In this document: piece by piece, positions 1 through 8,744 of the stretch | Numbering within the stretch: position 1 is the stretch's first letter | How the letters are laid out: each line of letters begins with the position of its first letter | From: Salipiger sp. CCB-MM3 | GTDB lineage: Bacteria > Pseudomonadota > Alphaproteobacteria > Rhodobacterales > Rhodobacteraceae | Assembly: GCF_001687105.1 (NCBI RefSeq) | Contig: NZ_CP014597.1 | Coordinates: 186,001-250,000 of the forward strand | Reading direction: 5' to 3' | Length of the DNA stretch: 64,000 nucleotides | Translations under genes and position numbers: made by a program | Notes under the pieces: generated by a model | What the model was told of the DNA's origin: nothing | The model's database searches: none | The model's input: only the letters and a program-made list of their open reading frames with translations

Positions 1-1
1 T

Positions 2-568
2 CCAGAAATGTGCCTAAGCTCTGTCACTCCCTGCAATCGATCAGCCGCGACGCTCGCGACCCGCCATCTGGCTCGCTTAGGACATGAGCGGATCGCTTTC
101 TTAAGCCGCCCCGGGAGGCGCACTATCACACGTCGCCTAGAAGGATGGCGCGATGCGCTCGGCTCCAAGGCTGAACGAACTCTGGAGTTCGACGTCGAAG
201 ACTGGACCGCCGAAGCCGCAGCGGCCCGGATCAACCGGGCACTTGACGAAGGGCAGCAGTTCACGGCGGTTGTCGCGGCGGCAGATATACTCGCGGCGGG
301 CGCAATCCAAGCATTGCAGGCCCGGGGTGTACGTGTTCCTCACGACATCTCAGTGATCGGCATAGATGGCCTACCGCAAGGGCAGTACATGTCACCGGCT
401 CTGACGTCAGTGCGTATTCCTATGCAGGCAGTCGGTAGCCTTTCGCTCGACCTGCTTGTGGAAACGGTCAAGCTTCGCACGGCGGGCGTCCCCATGCCAT
501 CTCGACGAATTGAGCTGGCATGCGAATTGCTCCACCGTGCGAGTGCAGGCCCAGTTGCCGAGCCCTGA
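2..568 (+). CDS. LacI-family transcriptional regulator, C-terminal part (cut by window start)
   Basis: The reading frame is open to the first base, so the N-terminal helix-turn-helix lies outside the window and only the effector-binding half is seen. It resembles the second lobe of LacI/PurR regulators: a Gly-His-Arg-like start (LGHERIAFL), an 'AADILAAGAIQAL' helix, 'RGVRVPHDISVIGIDG' (the conserved P-x-D-[IV]-S-V-[IV]-G-[FIY]-D motif) and 'PALTSVRIP'. The stop lies 4 bp from the converging kduD. The neighbours handle uronates, so it probably represses that block in response to a pathway sugar; this is inferred from position only. Confidence 0.85.
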   Translation, partial: PEMCLSSVTPCNRSAATLATRHLARLGHERIAFLSRPGRRTITRRLEGWRDALGSKAERTLEFDVEDWTAEAAAARINRALDEGQQFTAVVAAADILAAGAIQALQARGVRVPHDISVIGIDGLPQGQYMSPALTSVRIPMQAVGSLSLDLLVETVKLRTAGVPMPSRRIELACELLHRASAGPVAEP

Positions 569-572
569 GACC

Positions 573-1313
573 TCAGCGCGCCATCCAGCCCCCGTCCACA
601 TTCAGAACGGTTCCCGAAACGTAGTCACTCGCAGGTGCTGCAAGGAACACGGCAGTCTCGGCAATATCCTCTGCCCGGCCCCAACGACCTGCGGGGATAC
701 GCCCCAGAATTTCCTTGGAGCGCTCAGGATCTTCACGAAGTGCTTGGGTATTGTTGGTGGCGATATAGCCTGGCGCGATGGCGTTCACGTTGATACCGCT
801 CTTGGTCCATTCGTTCGCCAAAAGTTTGGTCATCCCAGCAACCCCGTGTTTGGCCGTCGTATAGGACGGCACACGAATGCCGCCCTGAAACGACAGGAGC
901 GAGGCAATGTTCACGATCTTACCCGTGCCACCGCGAGCGAAGACCTCGCGCGCGAACGCCTGCGATGTGAAGAAGACCGCCTTAGCGTTGACGTCCATGA
1001 CATCATCCCAATCAGCCTCGGAGAAGTCGACGGCATCGGCACGCCGAATGATCCCAGCGTTGTTAACGAGGATATCGATTTCAGCGTCTTTGAAGAGCTC
1101 CACGCCTGCCATCGGGTCGCTAAAGTCAACTAGCACCTCGCTGGCTTGCCCTCCTGTGCCCGTTATCTCCTCGATAGTTTTAGCGCAGCTGCGTCGCCCA
1201 ACACAGGTGACCGCAGCGCCTGCGCGCGCCAGGGCAACGGCGATCGCCTGACCGATCCCTGTGTTCGCACCTGTCACAAGCGCATGTCGATTAGTTAGAG
1301 AAAATGCAGACAT
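573..1313 (-). CDS. kduD: SDR-family 2-deoxy-D-gluconate / 2-dehydro-3-deoxygluconate 5-dehydrogenase (KduD-like)
   Basis: A 246-aa classical short-chain dehydrogenase. The N-terminal TGANTGIG motif binds NAD(P), NNAG follows, and the active-site Ser and Tyr-x-x-x-Lys are in 'NIASLLS' and 'YTTAKHG'. The segment 'NNAGIIRRADAVDF' followed by 'WDDVMDVN' is typical of KduD, which interconverts 2,5-diketo-3-deoxygluconate and KDG in pectin and alginate uronate catabolism. I chose the ATG at 1313 because GGGAG lies about 8 nt upstream; the longer open frame to 1382 overlaps dctM and has no support. It is the last gene of the minus-strand TRAP operon. Confidence 0.8.
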   Translation of the reverse strand: MSAFSLTNRHALVTGANTGIGQAIAVALARAGAAVTCVGRRSCAKTIEEITGTGGQASEVLVDFSDPMAGVELFKDAEIDILVNNAGIIRRADAVDFSEADWDDVMDVNAKAVFFTSQAFAREVFARGGTGKIVNIASLLSFQGGIRVPSYTTAKHGVAGMTKLLANEWTKSGINVNAIAPGYIATNNTQALREDPERSKEILGRIPAGRWGRAEDIAETAVFLAAPASDYVSGTVLNVDGGWMAR

Positions 1314-1326
1314 CAGAGGTCTCCCA

Positions 1327-2655
1327 TCATGGTTGCATGAGGCCAAGGAAGCGAGGGAGCGCCATGGTGAACCAGGGGACATAGGTCACCAGCGCCAACG
1401 CAAAGCTCGTGGCGAAAAAGAAAGGCAGGATTGGGCGGATTACCTGATCGATCCGAAGCCCGGCAACTGCGCAACCGACGAAAAGTACGCTTCCAACAGG
1501 CGGTGTCATCGACCCGACCCCGAGATTGAATATCATCATGATCCCGAGATGAACTGGGTGGACCCCGATCTCCTGGGCAATCGGAAGAAAGATCGGCGTG
1601 AAGATTAGGACGGCGGGCGTCAGGTCCATGAAGAAGCCGATAATGAGCAAGCTGATGTTCATAATCAGCAAGATGACGATCGGATTATCAAATGATAAGA
1701 TGCCTTCGGCGATGATGTCCGGAATACCCGCAATCGTCATGACGTAAGACATGATCCCGGATGCTGCGATCAAAAACAGGATGGAGCAGCTGGTCACGGC
1801 AGACGATTTCAGAGCCTCAATGTACTCACGCCAGCTGGCCATGCGATAGAGCAGTGACAGAAGGAAGGAATAGAGCACAGCGACCGCAGCGCCTTCGGTC
1901 GCGGTAAACGCGCCTATGGCTATGCCGCCGATGACAACGACGACCATCAAAAGCGAGGGCAGCGCTGCCCAGAATGTGCGCAGCACTTCGCCAAAGCCAG
2001 TCCTGGCCTCACTACGATAACCGCGGCGCCAGGCTATGACGGTGATTACGGTCATCACCGACAGGCCCATCAAGAGGCCGGGCCCGTAGCCCCCCATGAA
2101 GAGGGCTGAGATCGAAGTCCCACCGGAAACCAACGAGAACAAGATTAGCGGCCCAGAGGGCGGAATAAGGATGCCTGTGGGGGCGGACGCAATATTAACC
2201 GCCGCCGAGAACCGGGGGTCGTAGCCTTCCTTGGCTTGAAGCGGCCCCATCACGCCACCGACCGCGGCCGCCGCTGCGATGGACGATCCCGAAATCGAGC
2301 CGAATAACATGTTGGCTATGACGTTGGTGTGAGCGAGCGCACCCGGCATCCGACCACCCAGAAGCTTAGCGAGATTGATAAGCCGGATAGCGATGCCGCC
2401 CTTGTTCATAATGTTCCCAGCCAAAACGAAGAACGGGATCGCCAACAGTGTGAAACTGTCGATCCCGGAGAACATCTTTTGTGCGCCGACAAAGAAGATC
2501 ACGTCCGTCGGCAGGTACACCATTCCGACGAGCAGAGACGATACACCGATCGCGATCGATATTGGAGTTCCAAGCGTCAGAAGCCCAAAGAACACAGCGA
2601 AGAGCACGACAGCCGCCCCCGCAGGGTCGAACATGTAGTCTATAAGAAAGTCCAT
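1327..2655 (-). CDS. dctM: TRAP transporter large permease (DctM family)
   Basis: 442 aa, the usual length for the 12-13-TM DctM subunit. Hydrophobic helices run through the whole protein, with conserved pieces such as 'GTPISIAIGVSSLLVG', 'AGNIMNKGGIAIRLI', 'PPSGPLILFS' and 'MTPPVGSVLFVGCAVAG'. It forms the Na+- or H+-driven channel that takes substrate from the periplasmic DctP protein. Its ATG follows the dctQ stop by one base (TGAaATG), so the two are translationally coupled. kduD starts just beyond its stop, in one operon. Confidence 0.92.
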   Translation of the reverse strand: MDFLIDYMFDPAGAAVVLFAVFFGLLTLGTPISIAIGVSSLLVGMVYLPTDVIFFVGAQKMFSGIDSFTLLAIPFFVLAGNIMNKGGIAIRLINLAKLLGGRMPGALAHTNVIANMLFGSISGSSIAAAAAVGGVMGPLQAKEGYDPRFSAAVNIASAPTGILIPPSGPLILFSLVSGGTSISALFMGGYGPGLLMGLSVMTVITVIAWRRGYRSEARTGFGEVLRTFWAALPSLLMVVVVIGGIAIGAFTATEGAAVAVLYSFLLSLLYRMASWREYIEALKSSAVTSCSILFLIAASGIMSYVMTIAGIPDIIAEGILSFDNPIVILLIMNISLLIIGFFMDLTPAVLIFTPIFLPIAQEIGVHPVHLGIMMIFNLGVGSMTPPVGSVLFVGCAVAGLRIDQVIRPILPFFFATSFALALVTYVPWFTMALPRFLGLMQP

Positions 2656-2656
2656 T

Positions 2657-3157
2657 TCAGAGGGTCTCCTCGGGCAGGTCTACTGGGCTCGCCCGCCCGG
2701 TTGCGATCAGAAAGGTGTTGATCGCCTGCAACGTAATGATCAGACCAGCGGAGACCGGTACTGCGAGATAGATCAGTCCCATCGACAGCTGCATGATCGG
2801 CGAAAGCTGAGACATCGCCGATTGACTTGCCTGCCAGCCCCCCATCAGCATGACGAACCCGGCAAATGCGATTGTGACCAGGCCATTGAAGACCCCGAGT
2901 GCTTTCTGGATCAGCGGCGGGCTGACGTGCACCAAGAGCTCAAGCGATAAGTGCCGCCGTGTTCCAAAGCAATAAGCTGTCCCGAGCAGCGCCATCCAGA
3001 TCATCGTGAAACGCAAGGTTTCCTCGGTGAACAGTGCCGGGGTCGACAGCACATACCGCGTGAAGACCTGCCACAGCATCAAGCACACCATGATGACCAG
3101 CAGGGCGCAAATCAGAGCCAGAAGCACGCGCTCCAAGCCCTTTTTAATTATCAGCAT
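2657..3157 (-). CDS. dctQ: TRAP transporter small permease (DctQ family)
   Basis: 166 aa with four predicted TM helices and the DctQ signature region 'WQVFTRYVLSTPALFTEE' followed by 'RFTMIWMALLGTAY'. It forms the membrane complex with DctM. The start at 3157 is preceded by GAGGAGG at good spacing; the longer open frame to 3277 is not needed. It heads a minus-strand operon dctQ-dctM-kduD, divergent from dctP. Confidence 0.9.
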   Translation of the reverse strand: MLIIKKGLERVLLALICALLVIMVCLMLWQVFTRYVLSTPALFTEETLRFTMIWMALLGTAYCFGTRRHLSLELLVHVSPPLIQKALGVFNGLVTIAFAGFVMLMGGWQASQSAMSQLSPIMQLSMGLIYLAVPVSAGLIITLQAINTFLIATGRASPVDLPEETL

Positions 3158-3249
3158 GTTTGCCTCCTCTCCGGCACACCGTAGGGCACAGCACTCCTCG
3201 CGTGTCCTCCCGCGGTGCAGCCCCGGCGCGACCTTGGAATGTGAAATCT

Positions 3250-3261
3250 TGTTGTGCAACA
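3250..3261. promoter_or_regulatory. Candidate LacI-type operator in the dctQ/dctP divergent region
   Basis: TGTTGTGCAACA is an interrupted palindrome (5-bp arms, 2-bp centre) in the 397-bp divergent region 3158-3554, close to the dctQ side. LacI-family operators often have this size and a central CG or TG. The same region also holds CACATGTG (3275-3282) and a TGCATG-rich stretch near 3421-3475. Assignment to the LacI protein at the window start is inference. Confidence 0.3.
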
Positions 3262-3554
3262 TGAAAAATATTTCCACATGTGCACTTCACCGGCTTGTGT
3301 TCGTCAAAGGTCAGGCATGGCTTTGTGATCAAGAAAGGCGTGCATCGTACGTCTGTCTGAAATCTGCAAGCTGCGTGTCGAGTTTACCGGAAGCGCGTCA
3401 TGGAAACCGTCAGAACAACTTTGGGTATGCAAATTATTTACATGTAGCAATTTCTTTGCATGGTCTGCATGTTGCAGACGTCTCCGGCAAAGCGCCGAAC
3501 GACACCTCAGTGCCGCCCGATGGAGGGGGTGGCGCTTTCTCCAGGGAGGACGAC

Positions 3555-4529
3555 ATGAAACTCAAGACCCTTGCTCTTTCCGCTACCGCTGCATTGGCTT
3601 TGATAGCCGGAAGCGCGGATGCGAAAACACGCCTGCGCCTCGCGAACTCGCTTTCCGAGGACCATCCCACGAGCACCGCACTTCAGCAATTTGCTGACGA
3701 GGTTGAAGAGAAAACTGACGGCGAAGTCACGATCCGTGTTTTCCTCAATGGAGTTCTCGGATCTGAACGAGAAGTGCTGGAGCAGCTGCAGAACGGAGCC
3801 GTCGACATGACGCGCGTCAGTGCCGGCAACCTCGAGAACTTCGATCCAGTCTTTAAGGCTTTCACCCTGCCTTACATTTTTACGAGCGAGGATCAGTTCT
3901 ACCGCGTTATGACCGGTCCCGTGGCTGACCAGGTCTACGCCGCGACCGAAGGGAGCGGCTTCACAGGCCTGACCTTCTTCGACAGCGGCGCCCGCTCGTT
4001 CTACACCAGCGACAAGCCTATCGAGACGCCGGCCGATCTAGAGGGCGAGAAGATTCGAGTCATGAACTCCAACAGTTCAATTCGAATGGTCGAGATGATG
4101 GGGGGCACACCGACCCCTATGCCCTATGCTGAAATCTACACCTCGCTTCAGCAGGGCGTCATCGACGGTGCCGAAAACAACGTCACGGCGCTGACCATCG
4201 GCCGCCACGGCGAGGTGGCTAAGTACTACAGCCAAGATGAACATCTGCGGGTTCCAGATTTCCTTGTCATCTCCAACGCGGCGATGAACAAGCTAACCGA
4301 AGAACAGCAGGACATCGTAAAGCAAGCTGCGGTGAATGCCACCGAGGCATTCCGTGGTATTTGGGACAAGGCCATCTCCGATGCGCGCGCCGAAGCCGAG
4401 AATATGGGCGTCACTTTCGTAGAACCGGACCAGGCGCCCTTCCGTGAGAAAGTCATGCCGCTGCTCGACGAGTATCGTGACGATCCTGATTTCGGCGACG
4501 TGCTCAGCCAAATCCTCGCAACTGAATAA
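3555..4529 (+). CDS. dctP: TRAP transporter periplasmic substrate-binding protein (DctP family)
   Basis: 324 aa. An N-terminal Sec signal peptide (KLKTLALSATAALALIAGSADA) is followed by the mature DctP fold: 'LRLANSLSEDHPTSTALQQF', 'GEVTIRVFLNGVLGSEREVLEQLQNG' and the diagnostic 'VMNSNSSIRMVEMMGGTPTP' with 'PYAEIYTSLQQGVIDGAENN'. The latter holds the conserved Arg region that contacts a substrate carboxylate. The ATG at 3555 has GGAGG 6-8 nt upstream; the frame is open further upstream but without coding character. It is followed by the GH105 hydrolase 45 bp downstream, pointing to unsaturated uronides as substrate. Confidence 0.92.
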   Translation: MKLKTLALSATAALALIAGSADAKTRLRLANSLSEDHPTSTALQQFADEVEEKTDGEVTIRVFLNGVLGSEREVLEQLQNGAVDMTRVSAGNLENFDPVFKAFTLPYIFTSEDQFYRVMTGPVADQVYAATEGSGFTGLTFFDSGARSFYTSDKPIETPADLEGEKIRVMNSNSSIRMVEMMGGTPTPMPYAEIYTSLQQGVIDGAENNVTALTIGRHGEVAKYYSQDEHLRVPDFLVISNAAMNKLTEEQQDIVKQAAVNATEAFRGIWDKAISDARAEAENMGVTFVEPDQAPFREKVMPLLDEYRDDPDFGDVLSQILATE

Positions 4530-4574
4530 GAAGCAAGCCCGCGTAGACCGATCCCCGAAGAATAGAGTAGCGAC

Positions 4575-5672
4575 ATGATGACCGATACTGTGAACCTGCA
4601 AGAAGACATCCGGGAGAAGATCGCCCTGATCGTCTCCGGGCTGCGCAACCTTAGGGATGAGGGCCGTTTCAACGAACCAAATCTCGATGGCACAGCAGGT
4701 GACTACGTCAGCTTCGATAGCTGGGAATGGCCGCAAGGCGTCGGTCTGTATGGCATTGCGCAACTCTGGAAACAGACTGGGGATACCGATGCGCGGGCAC
4801 TTCTGGAGGACTGGTACAGCACCCAGTTTTCCAGAGGCTTGCCGAAAATGAACGTAAATACGACAGCGCCCATGCTGGCGCTGTCGATCCTCTGGTCGGA
4901 AACCCGCGATCCCAAATGGGAGCCTGCAATGCACGATTGGGCGCAAAGGCTACTCACAGAGGCCCCGCGCACCGCGAGCGGAGGCTTTCAGCACGACGTG
5001 TCGGACAAGATCAACGAAGGCGAGCTTTGGGACGACACGCTGTTCATGCTGGCGCTGTTCCTTGCCAGCTACGGTCAGGCTAGCGGCCGTAGCGACCTTG
5101 TGGAGGAGGCGAGCTTTCAGTTCATGGTTCATACCCATTATCTCGCCGAGCGAGAGACCGGGTTATGGTTCCACGGTTGGACGTTCGATGGGAACCATAA
5201 CTTTGCGCGGGCCCGTTGGGCCCGTGGCAACAGCTGGATTTCAGCTGGCGTTCTCGACCTCTTCGATTTGGCTGAGCTCGACCCGGCTACCAAGCGCTTT
5301 CTGTCTTGGATTGTCACGTCACAGCTCGAAGCCTTGCTAAGCTACCAATGTGACAGTGGCGCTTGGCGCACGCTTGTTGATGACGAAACTTCGTACGAAG
5401 AAATCTCCGCGACCGCGGCGATCGGCTATGCGCTCCTCAAAGCTCACCGCTTAGGTCTCGGAGACGCGCGCTGGCGCGACGCTGGCTTCAAAGCGCTAAG
5501 GGCCGTTCTCAGCCACATTGATAAGAATGGCGTTGTGCAACAAGTTTCTTATGGCACGCGTATGGGTCATGATCTTCAGTTCTATCGGGACATCCCCATA
5601 CAACCGACTGGATACGGTCAATCAATGGCTCTGCTTTGCTTGGTCGAGGCACTCAACCACGTGCCGAAGTAA
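4575..5672 (+). CDS. Glycoside hydrolase family 105-like unsaturated uronyl hydrolase
   Basis: 365 aa, the normal size for the alpha/alpha-barrel GH88/GH105 hydrolases that remove the 4,5-unsaturated uronic acid left by polysaccharide lyases. Diagnostic pieces are 'FDSWEWPQGVGLYG' near residue 50, 'ELWDDTLFMLALFLA' near 150 (the catalytic Asp region), 'GLWFHGW', 'ARARWARGNSW' (the WxRGNxW motif, favouring GH105 over GH88) and 'PTGYGQSMALL' at the C-terminus. There is no signal peptide, so it is cytoplasmic. Its product would become DKI, the substrate feeding the KduD step encoded opposite. Confidence 0.85.
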   Translation: MMTDTVNLQEDIREKIALIVSGLRNLRDEGRFNEPNLDGTAGDYVSFDSWEWPQGVGLYGIAQLWKQTGDTDARALLEDWYSTQFSRGLPKMNVNTTAPMLALSILWSETRDPKWEPAMHDWAQRLLTEAPRTASGGFQHDVSDKINEGELWDDTLFMLALFLASYGQASGRSDLVEEASFQFMVHTHYLAERETGLWFHGWTFDGNHNFARARWARGNSWISAGVLDLFDLAELDPATKRFLSWIVTSQLEALLSYQCDSGAWRTLVDDETSYEEISATAAIGYALLKAHRLGLGDARWRDAGFKALRAVLSHIDKNGVVQQVSYGTRMGHDLQFYRDIPIQPTGYGQSMALLCLVEALNHVPK

Positions 5673-5774
5673 ACCTGCCAACAAATTCTGGTTCCAGAAG
5701 CGTTATGGCCCCATCATTCTGCCGTGGCGCTTCTTTTCTTTCGCGACATTACCCACATCAAAATCCTAAAAAAT

Positions 5775-7271
5775 TCAGAAAATGAAGGCGTCGGGGCCAT
5801 AAGGGGCGAATATCTCACCGTCAGCTTCGAGGATTGTGAAATCTTCAGCTGACTTTGGAACTCCGTGCGAGACCGCTGCCCGCCACTCGAGGCCGCCCTC
5901 AACCTCCTCAGTCACCGCGACCATCAGTTGGTTTCCCATGGCACCTAGCACGAGCACCAAGCTGTCTGCGTCCCCTTCCACTAGATCGAGGGCCGACACG
6001 TGATCCTTCCTCGGATCGTAGACGAAGAGGTCGTAGCCGTATTCCTCGGTACGGGCTGCAAAGTAGAGCTTCCCGCGGAACTCCGTGAAGGTGGGATCGA
6101 TGCCGAGAAGGGAACCTTCTGCCCCCGGCTCAATGTCCCACACCAGACGCGTGCTCTCATCACGCAGATCGTAGGCCCATAGCTCAAGGCCATGCTCTCC
6201 GTCATGTGCGGCAAAGTAGATCTCACCTCGCATCTCTACGAAACCATATCGACCTGCGTTGGCACTCTCCGGTCCGGGACGGATGCTGTCTATCAACTCG
6301 AGGCTATCGTCGCCTGGCGAATAGACCCAGAGTTCAGCGCCAGTCGCGTCATTGAATGCATTGAAGAAGAGTTTCTCGTCGAAGACCGCCATTTCAGCGT
6401 AGCCACTGATGAACGACGGCCCATCAGGATTGATGTCCGCAACCTGCTGGGTCAGTCCGGTCTCTGTGTCATGACGGTAGAGTTCAATGTCGACTATGTA
6501 GCTCACTCCTGACGGCGCGAAGGTGGTCGCGAAGAAATAGAGCGAGCCATCTAGCTCCGTGAACTCCATGTCGAGCCCATTGAGCGATGAGCCATATGGG
6601 TTGATGTCGCTGACCGGTGAAGCGGCGTCCTTGCCCGGGTCGTACATCCAGAGCTCGTGGCCCAGCTCGGGCGTGTAGGCGATGAAGTAGAGCTTACCGG
6701 AGACGGAGATAAAATTGCTGGCGTAGGAGCTGCCCTCGGGATTGATGTCCGCTGTTAGAGAAGCGGTTCCGGATGCAAGGTCGTACGACCAGAGTTCACG
6801 GCCATGAGTACCATCATCAGCCATGAAGTAGACAGACCCGCCAAGCTTCTCGAACCCAGTTTGGCCGGCGTAAGAGCTTCCAGTGGGGTTGATATCCTCG
6901 ATCCTCAGAAGCTCACGCTTCGGATCATAGAGATACAGTTCATTGTCCTCCTCGGTATCATATGCCCTGAAGAACAAGAGCCCATCAGTCTCGAAAAAGC
7001 TCGACGGCGATGATCCGATGCTGCCATCCGCAATCTCTGCCAATAGGCTGAGGTCTTTGCTATCATACAGCCACGGCTCATAGTTGAATGGAACCGTGGC
7101 GCCGACGAGAACCGCATGCTTGTCCGGTGCCCGGTCGCGCCCTTCCCCACCACATGGCCAACCACCTCCTTTGTGATGATCACCACCATGACCAACGGCG
7201 TCTTTGCGATCGAAATGGTGATGGCCCGTTTTCAGAGTCTGATGGTGACCGGATGCCTTGTGCCTACCCAT
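5775..7271 (-). CDS. ELWxYD-repeat (hyalin-like beta-propeller) protein
   Basis: 498 aa. About eight repeats of the pattern [DINPxGSS...GKLYFxA...GxELWxYD] fill residues 70-450, a signature of large secreted or cell-surface propeller-like proteins. The first ~60 residues are rich in His, Gly and Lys and contain no Sec signal. The ATG at 7271 is preceded by GGGAGG with 7-nt spacing. No type I secretion gene lies nearby and the function is unknown. A TTCAGAGT element (7231-7238) falls inside its N-terminal coding region. Confidence 0.75.
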   Translation of the reverse strand: MGRHKASGHHQTLKTGHHHFDRKDAVGHGGDHHKGGGWPCGGEGRDRAPDKHAVLVGATVPFNYEPWLYDSKDLSLLAEIADGSIGSSPSSFFETDGLLFFRAYDTEEDNELYLYDPKRELLRIEDINPTGSSYAGQTGFEKLGGSVYFMADDGTHGRELWSYDLASGTASLTADINPEGSSYASNFISVSGKLYFIAYTPELGHELWMYDPGKDAASPVSDINPYGSSLNGLDMEFTELDGSLYFFATTFAPSGVSYIVDIELYRHDTETGLTQQVADINPDGPSFISGYAEMAVFDEKLFFNAFNDATGAELWVYSPGDDSLELIDSIRPGPESANAGRYGFVEMRGEIYFAAHDGEHGLELWAYDLRDESTRLVWDIEPGAEGSLLGIDPTFTEFRGKLYFAARTEEYGYDLFVYDPRKDHVSALDLVEGDADSLVLVLGAMGNQLMVAVTEEVEGGLEWRAAVSHGVPKSAEDFTILEADGEIFAPYGPDAFIF

Positions 7272-7420
7272 GGCGCGTCCTCCCTTTAGCACCCAGACAG
7301 AAGTCAGTTCGTTCGTAGCTCACGAGAGCACATCCAGAGACGTAGCCCTATGCGCCAGATCAATGGCAACGCAGGGATGACACGCATTTCGGCGGCAAGG
7401 TGCTTGCAGGTACGACTTGG

Positions 7421-7535
7421 AGAGGGGGAGGAGCGGCGACCCTAGGGAGGAGGAGAAGGGCCGCCGCAGATTTCCGGGGTCTCAGGGAGGAGGAGAGAGA
7501 CCCCAGGAAACTCGCTGACGCATTGCTGCGCCATG
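7421..7535 (-). ncRNA. Putative small RNA with two anti-Shine-Dalgarno hairpin loops
   Basis: Read on the minus strand, two unrelated stems carry the same 13-nt loop, TCTCCTCCTCCCT. The stems are 7433-7443/7457-7467 (11 bp with one G-U) and 7476-7483/7497-7504, extended by 7471-7475/7506-7510 past one bulged A. A third CTCCTCCCCCTCT lies at 7421-7433. Identical loops on different stems argue for selection on the loop. CCUCC-containing loops are known from alphaproteobacterial trans-acting RNAs that pair with ribosome-binding sites. A candidate promoter lies just upstream: TTGTGC (7565-7570), 17-nt spacer, TATTCA (7542-7547). No clear terminator is visible, so the 3' end is approximate. Confidence 0.55.
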
Positions 7536-7552
7536 TGAAGATGAATACAGAA

Positions 7553-7567
7553 TGCTGCATTGCAGCA
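7553..7567. promoter_or_regulatory. TGC-rich palindrome (PhaR-like site) within the small-RNA promoter
   Basis: TGCTGCATTGCAGCA is palindromic around one central base and sits exactly between the candidate -35 and -10 of the small RNA on the minus strand, a usual repressor position. The same GCTGCAnTGCAGC core occurs at the phasin promoter (49831-49843). PhaR of Rhodobacter and Paracoccus binds TGC-rich CTGC...GCAG sites; the assignment here is inference. Confidence 0.45.
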
Positions 7568-7750
7568 CAACGCCAAGCTTTGCAGACCCGTCCTGACGTG
7601 AGCGCATATCATGCACGCGTACGAGGTCTGTGTGCGCCATTTGGTTCCATGAAATCATAGTGACTCTGTGGCCTGATCCGACGTGGAACGTTGGCCGTAA
7701 CTCGGTGTTGGGCAATCGGAAACTCAAACGAACCTCTTGGAGGACCTACG

Positions 7751-8308
7751 ATGAAACGTCTGACCACCACCGCCGCCCTGATCGCGCTCACCGCCGGCAC
7801 CGCCGCCTACGCGGACAACCACAACGCCGAAAAGGCAATGGAGAACGCAGAGCAGGCAGCGCAGAACACCGGCCAGGCCATCGAGACCGAGACCAAAGAA
7901 ACCGTCGCGCAGGGCGAGCAGGCGATGGAGAAGGCAGCTGATGACCTCTTCGGCAATGAGAACGACGGCCTCATCCGCACTCGTGATATTACCGGCGGCG
8001 CCGTCTATGCCATGGACACAGAAGGCGAAGGCAGCGACTGGAACCCGGACATGTCCTATGACAGCGTCGAAGACGGCTGGGAGCAGGTCGGCGAGATCGA
8101 AGACATCGTGCTGAACGCCGATGGCTCCTTCAAGGGGATCGTGGCCGAAGTCGGCGGTTTCCTGGACATGAGCGACAAGCACGTGATGCTCGAGATCAGC
8201 GACGCAAAGTTCGTGCCGATCGATGATGGCTCCTATTCCGTTGTCACCAACATGACGCCGGATGAGCTCGACAGCCTGGAAGACGTGGACGAAAGCCCGA
8301 TGAACTGA
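7751..8308 (+). CDS. PRC-barrel domain periplasmic protein
   Basis: 185 aa. It has a Sec signal peptide (KRLTTTAALIALTAGTAAYA) and then a helical, acidic, Ala/Glu/Gln-rich stretch (residues 22-75). A C-terminal PRC-barrel-like domain follows, with 'DITGGAVYAMD', 'QVGEIEDIVLNADGSFKGIVAEVGG' and 'FVPIDDGSY'. Such proteins are common in Rhodobacteraceae, often under stress, with no assigned reaction. The ATG has GGAGG nearby. The gene stands alone and ends at a strong terminator. Confidence 0.85.
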   Translation: MKRLTTTAALIALTAGTAAYADNHNAEKAMENAEQAAQNTGQAIETETKETVAQGEQAMEKAADDLFGNENDGLIRTRDITGGAVYAMDTEGEGSDWNPDMSYDSVEDGWEQVGEIEDIVLNADGSFKGIVAEVGGFLDMSDKHVMLEISDAKFVPIDDGSYSVVTNMTPDELDSLEDVDESPMN

Positions 8309-8327
8309 TCGGCGTCCCGAAAATACG

Positions 8328-8355
8328 AAGGGCCGGGGTACTTCCCCGGCCCTTT
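8328..8355 (+). terminator. Rho-independent terminator after the PRC-barrel gene
   Basis: A perfect AAGGGCCGGGG/CCCCGGCCCTT stem with a 5-6-nt loop, starting 20 bp after the stop; the T-rich side is interrupted (TTTCGCTTTT). Confidence 0.85.
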
Positions 8356-8744
8356 CGCTTTTAGTGGCGCAGGTAAATGATGCTTGGCTCAGACCTCAGT
8401 GACCGCTGCGAGCCCAAAGTTCTCGGGATTGTGCTGGAGCTTCGCTGCGACTGCATTCTTCCGCTGTCAGCCCGAAGCTGCCGGTCGTCGTCGGCGCGTC
8501 ATGGCAGCAAGCTCTGACACAAAGGGCGGGGAGCGGTCGTTCGCTGCGGCTTGAACCAATGTCGGCATTGTTGAGCCTCTCACGCCGAGGGGGGGGGCGA
8601 CGCGCTCGGTCAGATCCTTCGCCAGATCGCGACCGTGCCGGCGCGTCGACACTAACACGTTCATTTCTTTACGACCAATGCCGGATGTCTACCTCGCCAA
8701 GATCGTGTTACATTGACGCTGGAACCACGAGGAGGAGCGGGGTT

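Noticed and set aside
3006..3554. Long 5' extension of the dctP reading frame
   Set aside because: It has no coding character, overlaps dctQ on the other strand, and the ATG at 3555 has a good ribosome site directly before a signal peptide.
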